The notes under the pieces were generated by a model that did not search any database, was not told the DNA's origin, and saw only the letters and a list, made by a program, of their open reading frames with translations. DNA of 64,000 nucleotides, from contig JADYYS010000027.1 in NCBI GenBank assembly GCA_020853525.1, positions 62,001 to 126,000 on the forward strand, given 5' to 3'. Both the position numbers and the translations under genes were made by a program. The DNA comes from Ardenticatenales bacterium. GTDB taxonomy: Bacteria; Chloroflexota; Anaerolineae; Epilineales; Epilineaceae. Positions 45,378 through 54,200 of this stretch are shown here, piece after piece; within the stretch, counting starts at the first letter, position 1, and each line of letters opens with the position of its first letter.

Positions 45378-45813
45378 TCAGAGATCACGGACGGGAGGGT
45401 ACCATCCCACGAGCGTCCATCGCCGCCGGGCTTCGACGATGTCGTCGTGATTCAGGTGGAGCGCACCGACGGTGGCGCGGCCGGTGGCGCTTGTGCCCAC
45501 CACATGCGTGAAGTCGTCGCTCCACCGAAAGTGGTCTCGCCAAGGGGTGCGATTGGGATGGAACAGGGGTACATCGGTGCCGGTGTCCGGATCTGTGGCG
45601 ACCGTGAGATCGCGCTTGAACTCGTTGCAGGAATGGCAGGCGACGCACAGATTCTCACGGGTCGTCTGGCCGCCAAGTGACATTCGGTTGGATGTGGTCG
45701 ATCACCGGTCGGGCACCCGTGATTGCCGTCATCGAATGACAATAGGCGCAGCGGCCGTCAGACTCCGCAACAAGCGTGCGCCGTAGAGGCGCCGGCACGC
45801 GCCGTCGGGTCAC
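45378..45813 (-). pseudogene. HNH endonuclease, frameshifted
   Basis: A GTG at 45813, overlapping the stop of the upstream gene (GTGA), opens VTRRRVPAPLRRTLVAESDGRCAYCHSMTAITGARPVIDHIQP. The continuation MSLGGQTTRENLCVACHSCNEFKRD ... RRRWTLVGWYPP lies in the next frame. Joined, they form a complete HNH nuclease with CAYC, DHI and CxxCNxxK motifs. The interval is 436 nt, so one extra base near 45692 breaks the frame. It may be a genuine loss of function or an assembly error. Family members cut DNA and often sit beside the short protein encoded upstream here. Confidence 0.8.
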
Positions 45814-46229
45814 GACGGATCTCGGAGCCCAGCTTCGCTGGGGAGCACATGCCCGCGCCACTGGAGGATCATGAACGCGTGCGCGCGCCTGAGCGTGAGC
45901 CGCCTGGCCTTGTCGCCGATGCAGCGCAGGAGCTCCGCGTCGGGCGCCGACAAGGCGCCGCGGGCATTGTCGTCCAACAACGCATCGTATTGCGCCTGCT
46001 CGGCGTCCGCCAACTGCTCCTGGGCAACGCGCCACAAGCCGGCATCGTCCAGGCGCTCCAATGGCGCGAGGTCGGCGCGGACGTCCGGCGGTAAGTCGTC
46101 CGACAGCGGCAGAGGTGTGGTGGCCAAGCGGTCAGCGACGAACGCCTCCAAAGCCATGTGAGCGGCCGTCGCGCCCTGGCGGAATCGTCTCAGTACGGGC
46201 TCCGGCAGGTCAATGGTCACCTGGGACAT
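45810..46229 (-). CDS. HNH-associated hypothetical protein
   Basis: A 139-residue soluble protein from an ATG at 46229 with GAGGGTG upstream. It begins MSQVTIDLPEPVLRRFRQGA, a ribbon-helix-helix-like start. Helical segments LPPDVRADLAPLERLDDAGLWRVAQEQL and ELLRCIGDKARRLTLRRAHAFMILQWRGH follow. This pattern is common in cyanobacteria and Chloroflexi as the first gene of a two-gene unit with an HNH nuclease, and the four-base overlap here fits that. An antitoxin-like or regulatory role is plausible but unproven. Confidence 0.7.
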   Translation of the reverse strand: MSQVTIDLPEPVLRRFRQGATAAHMALEAFVADRLATTPLPLSDDLPPDVRADLAPLERLDDAGLWRVAQEQLADAEQAQYDALLDDNARGALSAPDAELLRCIGDKARRLTLRRAHAFMILQWRGHVLPSEAGLRDPS

Positions 46230-46354
46230 CGGTCACCCTCGATCTTGAATCGAACGCCACCTCGCGACACCGAATGGTAGATCTTCGGAAGGCGAATCCA
46301 ACCGTTGTCGTGGCGGCGGCCGACCGGCTCCGACGGAGGGCGAAGGCAGGTGGC

Positions 46355-49300
46355 TCATCGGTCCGCCGGCTTGGAGGCGTCGGGTCGGCAAGTTTCCACG
46401 TGCAAGTACTTCCGGCACTCTTCCTCCGTCAGCGCCCGCTTGACCCGCTCATGGGCGCGGGTGACGAGATCGTTTAGGCGGAGGGTGAAGATGTAGACGT
46501 TGCCGTACGGCATGACGGACCGGGCCGCCAGATGATGACCGTCCGGACTGTATTCGAGCCCATATAGAGCGCCGGCGGATTCGGCGACCGAAAGGACCTC
46601 CTCACCCGTCTTCGCATCCCAGACCTTCACCGTGCCCTCCCAACTGGCTGTTGCCAGTTGCGAACTGTCGGAGCTGAAGTCGATACCCGACACGGGGCGC
46701 ACATGACTGATGATCGAGAATCGCTCGCGGCCGCTGGTCGCATCCCAGACCTTCACCGTTCGATCTTCGTCGCTGGCTGTGGCAATCATGCTGCCGTCTG
46801 GAGAGTAGCTGACCCTTTGCACGTTGCCGGTGTGTCCGGACAGTGTCAACAGCATGTTACCCGCGGCGACATCCCAGACCCGTGCCGTTTCATCCTCACT
46901 TCCGGTGACCAATCGCGAACCGTCCGGGCTGAAGTCAACGTGGTTCACCAAGTCCTTGTGGCCAGACAACGTCAACAGCATCACGCCGGACTTGGCATTC
47001 CACACCCTGACGGTCTGGTCGCTGCTTGAAGTGGCGATCCGGGTGCCATCGGGGCTGAATCCGATGCCCTTGATGGCACCGGAATGGCCGACCAGTCCAC
47101 TTAGGAGCTGGCCGGATTCAGCTTGCCACAGCCTGACCGCGCCGTTCTTGCTACCGGTAGCGATGGTCCGACCATCGGCGCTGTACGCGACGCGCTGCAC
47201 ATCGGTGATCGCATCCGTAAGTGTGACCGCCGCCGTCCCAGTTGCGAGATCCCAGACTCTGACGCCGACCTCGAACTCGGCGGCAGCCATCGACAACCCG
47301 TCAGGACTGTAGGCGGCAGCGATAACGTACCCATACGGATCCGGACTATGGATTGTGCGCCAAGACTCAGCGCCCGTGATATTCCACACCCCAACCGTGC
47401 CGTCGCTGCTCCCGGTAATCGCCTGCCGTCGGTCGGACGTCATGGCAACGTCACCGACCTCACCACGGTGCCCCTCCAACGGAAACCCCCAGCTCTGCTC
47501 AACCAGAACGCCGGTTCCCCCGGAAACGTGGGCCGTTTTGTCCGAGCTGGCAGTCAGCAACAGTTTCCCATCCGAACTGAAGACAGCCTCAGCCAATTGA
47601 TCCTCATGGGCGTCAACCGTTTGTATCAGTTCACCGGTCGTACTGTTCCAGATCCGTGCATCGCCGCCCACGGTAGCGAGTCGCATGCCGTCCGGACTGA
47701 AGGCGACACAGAATACTGGCCAGTTGAATAATGGAGTGCTGCCGTACGGGAATATCGACATCACGCGAGCCCCCGTATTGGCATCCCACAGCAACGCCGT
47801 CTTGTCTCCGCTTCCCGTCGCCACGCGCGCACCGTCCGGGCTCCATGCCACGGAGTACACCACCCCGGTATGCCCCGTCAATGCGCGACGCACGTCCCCA
47901 GTATGTACATCCCATACGATGGCCGTCTTGTCATTGCTTGCCGATACCAATCGCAAGCCGTCTGGGCTGAACGCCACCTTCGTGACCGCATCCGTATGCC
48001 CAGTGAGCTGACGGACGCTCGTCCCCGTCACGCTATCCCACAACCGCACCACCCGATCCGGCCCACCGGATGCCAACACAGCCCCATCCGGGCTGAACGC
48101 CACCGTCGTCACCGTTGTGATCGCCTGCGTGATCGTCAGCACGGTCCTGCCCGTGGCGAGGTCCCACAGCTTGATGCCGTCCTTGCCGCACGTCGCCACA
48201 CGCAGCCCGTCCGGACTCACGGCAACGTCGTTGACACCCCCCTCGTGAGCCATCAGCGTCATCCGGCGGCGGGCGTGCTGCAACGCCAAGTGCAGCGCCC
48301 GCTCCGGTTCCGGCACCGGCACACCGCCGGCCAGCTGGCTCACCGAGATCGCCCGCAGCGCGAGCAACACGCTCAGTTCGGGGTCGACGTTGCGGTTCGC
48401 CAGCGACGCCCCGGCCAGCTCGCGCGCCAGGGCGCGGTCCCGCTCCTGATCCGCTCGCCCCGCACTCGCACGCGCCGCCTGACCGAGCGCGAGCGCCGCC
48501 ACCGCCAGCACGCCCGCCGCGATGAGCGCAAAGCTAAGTAGCAGCGCCCGCCGCCGCAGCTTCCTCGCCGACGCCGCCTCCCGCTCCAGCTGCGCCTGCC
48601 GCTCACGCACCTCGCGGTCGCGAAGTTCGACCCCCGCCTCGACGAAGCGCCGTTCCGCCTCCGTCAGGTCCGCCCGTCGCTCCGACAGCCACCCTTCGGC
48701 CTCCGCCAGCGGCGCCCCTCGCAGCAGCGTGCCGTCGTCATCGCCGACGGCCTCCCACTGCCGCAGCGCGATGCGGAGCCGTTCCTGCCAGGTTCGGAAG
48801 CGCCGATCCGCGTTGATCCACTCCCGCAGCCGCTCCCAGCTGCGGATCAGCGCCTCGTGCACCACCTCGGCCGTCTCGTGTCCCGCGTCGTCACGGCCCG
48901 TGGTCACCAGGCGTGCGTCCGCCAGCTTGCGCGCCAGCTCCCAGTCCGCGCCGAGCTCGCCTTTCGTCGCCAGCCGCCGCGTGTCTTCCGTCCCCTCGCC
49001 CGGCTGCACCAGCTGCACGAACACCCGCCTTGCCGGATCGCGGTCCGATTCAGCCAGGCCCGCGTACACCGCATCCGCATGCCGCGCCACCGCCCCCTCG
49101 ACACGCCCGATCGCCTCGTACGCCTCGTGCGTCAGCCAGCCCGCGTGCTGCTCGTCCCACAGCTTGGTCAGCGCGAACTCCAGGAGCGGCAGCGTGCCGG
49201 CCTTCTCGCCCACGTCGTCGACGATCCGCTCGACCAGTCCGCTCTCGAACGCGCGCCCTTGCGCCTCGGCGGGGAGGCGAATGGCCCGGGCCAGCTCCTC

Positions 49301-50572
49301 GCGGTTCATCGGGCCGAGGATCACATTGTGGTGCTGCATGGCGTCGGCGAACGGCCGATAGGCCAGGGCGTGGCCCATGAAATCGGCCCGTAACGTCAGA
49401 GCCAGCGTGACCGGTGGTCCGCTATTGCCGTTGAACGCCGCCGCGAAGAGCAGGTCCTGGAACGCGCGGTGCTCATCCTCGTCGGGGCAGAGCGTGTAGA
49501 GCTCCTCGAACTGGTCCGTGACGAGGAGGAGACGGCCGAGGTCGGGGTGCTTGTTGGCGATTCGGGCCAGCACGTCGGCGGGCGAGACGGTGCCGTCGCG
49601 GAGGACTCCGGCGAGCTTGCCGATCTCGGTCAGCCGGTCCGTCTCGGTGAGGTCGGCGCGTTCGTACAGCGGCAGCAGCGCACCGGCGAGGGCGTGGTAC
49701 GGGCGGGCGCCCGGTCGCATCTCCAGCACCCTCCAGGGCGGCGCGGCGCGACCATTGTTGCCGCCGGCGCGCAGCCGCGGCACCAGCCCGGCGTACACGA
49801 CGCTGGACTTCCCGCTCCCCGACGGCCCGATCACCCCGACCATCGGCGCGGTCGCGACGGCATCGACAAGCAGATCCGTGAACGCCTCGCGGCCGAAGAA
49901 GTACGGTGCGTCCGATTCGCGGAAGGCGTGAAGGCCGCGGTACGGGCACGCGGCGTCGACGTCGGCACCCTCCACCGCGACGCGGTCGCCGGCGGGCAGC
50001 TTCTCCGCCGTGTCGGGCGGCGTGTCGATGTCCGGGTAGCCGTCCGCCACCAGGCGGAACACGTGCTCGGTGTGCTCGAGGTCGCGCAGGCGGTGCACGC
50101 CGAGATCGACGAGCGTTCGCCCCGCCGGCAGCGCGTCCCGCACCAGCTGCTGCGTCGCCAGCGACACGAGCACCTGTCCGCCGTGGCCCGCCGCCATCAG
50201 GCGCGCGACGCGGTTCACGGGGCGGCCGAAGTAGTCGCCGTCATGCCAATCGACCAGCCCGGTGTGGATGCCCATGCGGACGCGCAGCGGCTCGAAGCCG
50301 GGGACGATCTCGTCCCAGAGCGCGGCGTGAAGCGCCCGCTGGGCGTCGACGGCGGCCGCGAGGGCGCTCGCCGCGTCGGCGAAGGTCGCGCAGTACGCGT
50401 CGCCGACCGTCTTGAACACGTGGCCGGCGTTCGATGCGATCGCACGGTCCAGGATGGCGTTGTGGCGCGCGAGCGCGGACGCCATCGCGGCGCGGTCCTG
50501 CTCCCAGCGCTGGGTGGAGCCGGCGATGTCGGTGAAGAGGAAGGTGACCGTGCCGGTGGGCGGGGTGGTCAT
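46355..50572 (-). CDS. Class III nucleotide cyclase - nSTAND ATPase - WD40 receptor, copy 1
   Basis: A 1405-residue multidomain protein. Residues 1-180 are a class III adenylate/guanylate cyclase with intact metal Asp15 (LFTDIAGS) and Asp58 (TVGDAYC), Lys54, and transition-state Asn120/Arg124 (VNRVARL). Residues 208-640 are a novel-STAND NTPase: CPYRGLHAFRESDAPYFFGRE, Walker A GPSGSGKSS (about 249-257), Walker B LLLVTDQFEE (about 348-357). A hydrophobic helix (about 674-698) crosses or touches the membrane. From about 770, 14 WD40 repeats form two seven-bladed propellers. The tail LTEEECRKYLHVETC closes the chain. Ligand binding by the propellers probably gates the ATPase and cyclase. The start at 50572 is set by homology, without a clear ribosome-binding site. 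Confidence 0.9.
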   Translation of the reverse strand: MTTPPTGTVTFLFTDIAGSTQRWEQDRAAMASALARHNAILDRAIASNAGHVFKTVGDAYCATFADAASALAAAVDAQRALHAALWDEIVPGFEPLRVRMGIHTGLVDWHDGDYFGRPVNRVARLMAAGHGGQVLVSLATQQLVRDALPAGRTLVDLGVHRLRDLEHTEHVFRLVADGYPDIDTPPDTAEKLPAGDRVAVEGADVDAACPYRGLHAFRESDAPYFFGREAFTDLLVDAVATAPMVGVIGPSGSGKSSVVYAGLVPRLRAGGNNGRAAPPWRVLEMRPGARPYHALAGALLPLYERADLTETDRLTEIGKLAGVLRDGTVSPADVLARIANKHPDLGRLLLVTDQFEELYTLCPDEDEHRAFQDLLFAAAFNGNSGPPVTLALTLRADFMGHALAYRPFADAMQHHNVILGPMNREELARAIRLPAEAQGRAFESGLVERIVDDVGEKAGTLPLLEFALTKLWDEQHAGWLTHEAYEAIGRVEGAVARHADAVYAGLAESDRDPARRVFVQLVQPGEGTEDTRRLATKGELGADWELARKLADARLVTTGRDDAGHETAEVVHEALIRSWERLREWINADRRFRTWQERLRIALRQWEAVGDDDGTLLRGAPLAEAEGWLSERRADLTEAERRFVEAGVELRDREVRERQAQLEREAASARKLRRRALLLSFALIAAGVLAVAALALGQAARASAGRADQERDRALARELAGASLANRNVDPELSVLLALRAISVSQLAGGVPVPEPERALHLALQHARRRMTLMAHEGGVNDVAVSPDGLRVATCGKDGIKLWDLATGRTVLTITQAITTVTTVAFSPDGAVLASGGPDRVVRLWDSVTGTSVRQLTGHTDAVTKVAFSPDGLRLVSASNDKTAIVWDVHTGDVRRALTGHTGVVYSVAWSPDGARVATGSGDKTALLWDANTGARVMSIFPYGSTPLFNWPVFCVAFSPDGMRLATVGGDARIWNSTTGELIQTVDAHEDQLAEAVFSSDGKLLLTASSDKTAHVSGGTGVLVEQSWGFPLEGHRGEVGDVAMTSDRRQAITGSSDGTVGVWNITGAESWRTIHSPDPYGYVIAAAYSPDGLSMAAAEFEVGVRVWDLATGTAAVTLTDAITDVQRVAYSADGRTIATGSKNGAVRLWQAESGQLLSGLVGHSGAIKGIGFSPDGTRIATSSSDQTVRVWNAKSGVMLLTLSGHKDLVNHVDFSPDGSRLVTGSEDETARVWDVAAGNMLLTLSGHTGNVQRVSYSPDGSMIATASDEDRTVKVWDATSGRERFSIISHVRPVSGIDFSSDSSQLATASWEGTVKVWDAKTGEEVLSVAESAGALYGLEYSPDGHHLAARSVMPYGNVYIFTLRLNDLVTRAHERVKRALTEEECRKYLHVETCRPDASKPADR

Positions 50573-50662
50573 GGGAACAAGCCACGCGGACAAGGGTCGC
50601 AGCATCGATCGGCAAATCTCAGCCAACGCCGGCCCCATCGACCGCTCACGGGCGTGCGGTGC

Positions 50663-50884
50663 TCATTCCTCAAATGCCGCCCGCGGAACCTGCGACTGGC
50701 GGACGATGGACTGAAGTGTTCCGATACGAAGCTCAGCATGATCCGGCACCGGCACGGTGATCGTCGTATCCGCGGTGCGGCGCTGCATGACAATATGACT
50801 GCCGCGACGGCGTACTTCGATGAATCCGTGCCGGCCCAAGACTTCACACACTTCACGGCCTCCGAGCCGCCGCAGCCTAGCCAC
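50663..50884 (-). CDS. hicA: HicA-family toxin
   Basis: A 73-residue protein of the HicA/YcfA mRNA-interferase family, starting ATG at 50884. The double-stranded-RNA-binding fold is recognisable in LRRLGGREVCEVLGRHGFIEVRRRGSHIVMQ, with the catalytic histidine in GSHIVM. VPVPDHAELRIGTLQSIVRQ is the typical second half (normally H-x-E-L-x-x-GTLxxILRQ). Its start overlaps the HicB stop by eight bases. It should cleave mRNA when free of HicB. The order, antitoxin first, is the reverse of the commonest arrangement. Confidence 0.9.
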   Translation of the reverse strand: MARLRRLGGREVCEVLGRHGFIEVRRRGSHIVMQRRTADTTITVPVPDHAELRIGTLQSIVRQSQVPRAAFEE

Positions 50885-51107
50885 CCATCATGACCTCGAC
50901 GCTGGTCACGAAGACCTCGCCGCCGAGCCTCTCCGCGATCTCGCTTGGATCCGCGAACTCGAAGAACAGCTCGAGCGCCTCTGTCAGGTTCTGGCGAGCT
51001 TCCTCGACTGTATCGCCCTGACTGGCCACGTCCAGTTCGGGGCAAAGGGCCACGTAGCCGCTGCCCTCGCGCTCGATAATCGCCGTCCATCGCCGTCGGC
51101 CGTTCAT
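50877..51107 (-). CDS. hicB: HicB-family antitoxin
   Basis: A 76-residue protein from an ATG at 51107 with GAGGAG upstream. WTAIIEREGSGYVALCPELDVASQGDTVEEARQNLTEALELFFE is the degenerate-RNase-H fold of HicB antitoxins, with the CPELDVxSQGxTxEEA signature. It lacks an obvious C-terminal DNA-binding domain, so autoregulation may need another factor. The pair lies exactly between the two receptor genes on the same strand. Confidence 0.92.
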   Translation of the reverse strand: MNGRRRWTAIIEREGSGYVALCPELDVASQGDTVEEARQNLTEALELFFEFADPSEIAERLGGEVFVTSVEVMMGG

Positions 51108-51212
51108 GCGTGATCTCCTCTGGTCGCCGAATGGTAGTCCGGTCGCCCTTTGTCACCAACCACCGCCCGAGTGGCGTGCGGCTCGCCTGCGCATGGCGGA
51201 TCGCCTGGCGAC

Positions 51213-54200
51213 TCATCGCGCGCCCGGTCGCGTCAGGTCCGCGGGACACGCTTCCACGTGCAGGTACTTCCGGCACTCCTCCTCCGTCAACGACCGCTTG
51301 ACGCGCTCGTGGGCGAGGGCGATGAGCTCGTCCAGGCGGAGGGTGTAGATATAGACGTTGCCGGCCAACGAGCCGACCGCCAAGTGAGCGCCGTCCGGAC
51401 TGAAGGCCGCGTCGAGCAGAAGGCCCGAAGCCTCCGCCACAGTCAGCAGTTCCTCCCCAGAGTTCGAATCCCAGACGCTGACCGTACCGTCCCAACTCGA
51501 GGTCGCCAGCTGAAGCCCATCAGGGCTGAAGGTGCCACCTTGAATGGGCCGCGTGTGGCTACGAATCGCGACCAACTCGCGGCCCGTGACCGCACTCCAT
51601 ACTCTCGCCGTTCGATCACTGTCGCTGGTCGTCAGGATCCGGCGTCCGTCCGGCGCGTACGCGATTCGGACCACGTTCCCGGCATGTCCGGTCAGAGTCA
51701 GCAGCTCTTTGCCGGATACCGCGTCCCAAGTCCTCGCCGAGCGGTCATCACTGGCTGTTGCGAGCTGACTGCCATCCGGGCTGTAGGCGACTTTGTTCAC
51801 CCAGGCGCCATGTCCCGTAAGTGTCAACAGCGAAGCTCCTGTGTTTACATTCCACACCATCGCCGTCCGGTCCTTGCTTGCGGTGGACAAGCGCAGGCCG
51901 TCAGCGCTGAATGCAAGTCCAGTGACCCAGTCGGAGTGCCCTGCAAAGACCCTTACAAGCGTGCCCGTATCCGTCTCCCAAAGTCTTGCTGTCTTGTCGT
52001 AGCCGGCCGTCGCCACGCGGTCCGAGTCAGGACTGAACGCCACATCCACGACATCGCTCACATGGCCCGTCAGCGAGATCGCCGCGGTCGTCGAGAGGTT
52101 CTCGAGGCTCCAGATCCGCGCCACACCGTCGCGACTGGCCGCAGCCACGGATCGCCCGTCCGGGCTGAACGCTACCGCCGGCGACGAAGCGGTGCCGCGC
52201 AGCGTGCGCCACGCCTGGGAGCGCATGAGATCCCAGACACCGATTGTGCCGTCGGCGCTGGATGTAACGGCCTGCTGACCATCGGGCGTGATTGCCACGT
52301 CCCCAACGGTGCCTGAGTGGCCCCCCAATCGGAAGGACAAAGGTTCAACGCTGGACCCGTACCCTCGAACCTCCCAGACACCTGCCGTCTTGTCCGCGCT
52401 GGCCGACAGGAGTCTTGTACCGTCCGGACTGAACACAATCTCGGAGACAACGTCCCGGTGGCCCTGCAGAACTTGTCGGAGGTCTCCGGTCTCGGCATCC
52501 CAGATCCGTAGGCTACTGCCTCCCGCGGCCAGCCAGGTGCCATCCGGGCTAAATGCAACGGAAGAGCTGGTTGCCCATTCGCTCGGTGTCAGTAGCCTGA
52601 GCAGTACGATCCCGGACGTGGCATCCCACAATTGTACGGAGAAGTCCTTACTTGCCGTCGCCAATCGCGCACCATCTGGGCTCCAGTCCACACTGTTCAC
52701 AACAGCACGATGGCCCTTCAGGCTCAGGAGCCTACCGCCAGTCCGGGCATCCCACACCAGGACCGATTTGTCTCTGCTAGCCGATGCCAAGCGCGAGCCA
52801 TCTGGGCTGAACGCCACCTGCATCACAGCGTCCGTGTGACCCTCAAGCTGGCGGACAGACTCCCCCGTCGCGCTGCGCCAGAGCCGAACCACCCGATCCG
52901 GCCCACCGGATGCCAACACGGCCCCATCCGGGCTGAACGCCACCGTCGTTACCGTCGTGATCGCTTGCGTGATCGTCAGCACTGTCTGCCCCGTGGCGAG
53001 GTCCCACAGCTTGATGCCGTCCTTGCCGCACGTCGCCAAACGCCGCCCGTCCGGACTCACCGCAACGTCATTGACGCCCCCCTCATGGGCCATCAGCGTC
53101 TGCCGGCGGCGCGTGTGCTGCAACGCTAGGTGGAGCGCCCGCTCCGGTCCCGGCACCGGAACACCGCCCGCCAGTTGGCTCACCGAAATCGCCCGCAGCG
53201 CCAGGAGCACGCTCAGTTCAGGGTCAGTTGTCCGGTTGGCCACCGACGCCCCGGCCAGCTCGCGCGCCAAGGCTCGGTCGCGCTCCTGGTCGGCCCGCCC
53301 CGCATTCGTGCGTGCCGCCTGACCAAGCGCAAGCGCCGCCACGGCCAGCGCTCCGGCGGCAACGAGCGCGACGCTGAGGAACACGCGCTGCCGGCGCAAC
53401 CTCGTCGCCGCGTCCGCTTCCCGTTCCAGCTGCGCGTGCCGCTCACGCACCTCGCGGTCGCGCAGCTCGACCCCCGCCTCGATGAAGCGCCGTTCCGCAT
53501 CCGTCAGGTCCGCCCGTCGCTCCGCAAACCACCCTTCGGCCTCCGCCAGCGGCGCCCCACGCAGCAGCGCACCCTCGTCGTCCCCGACGGACTCCCACTG
53601 CCGCAGCGCGATGCGGAGCCGTTCCTGCCAGGTTCGGAAACGCCGATCGGCGTTGATCCACTCGCGCAGTCGCTCCCAGCTGCGGATCAACGCCTCGTGC
53701 ACCACCTCCGCCGTCTCGTGCCCCGCGTCGTCACGGCCCGTGGTCACCAGGCGTGCGTCCGCCAGCTGCTGAACCAGCCCCCAGTCCTTGTCCAACTCCT
53801 CGCGCACAGCCAGCCGCCGGGTGTCTTCCGTCCCCTCGCCAGGCTGGACGAGCTGGACGAACACCCGCCTTGCCGGTTCGCAGTCCGATTCAGCCAGACC
53901 CGCGTACACCGCATCCGCATGCCGCGCCACCGCCCCCTCGACGCGCCCGATCGCCTCGTACGCCTCGTGCGTCAGCCAGCCGGCATGCTGCTCGTCCCAC
54001 AGCTTGGTCAGCGCGAACTCCAGGAGCGGCAGCGTCCCGGCCTTCTCGCCCACGTCGTCGACGATCCGCTCGACCAGTCCGCTCTCGAACGCGCGCCCTT
54101 GCGCCTCGGCCGGCATCCGGATCGCTCTGGCCAGTTCGTCCCGGTTCATCGGGCCGAGCTTCACGTCGTGCTTCTGAATCGCATCCGCGAACGGGCGGTA

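Noticed and set aside
45132-45680. Plus-strand frame of 182 codons at the island edge
   Set aside because: It is antisense to the receptor tail scrap and the frameshifted HNH gene, both of which have recognisable protein motifs.
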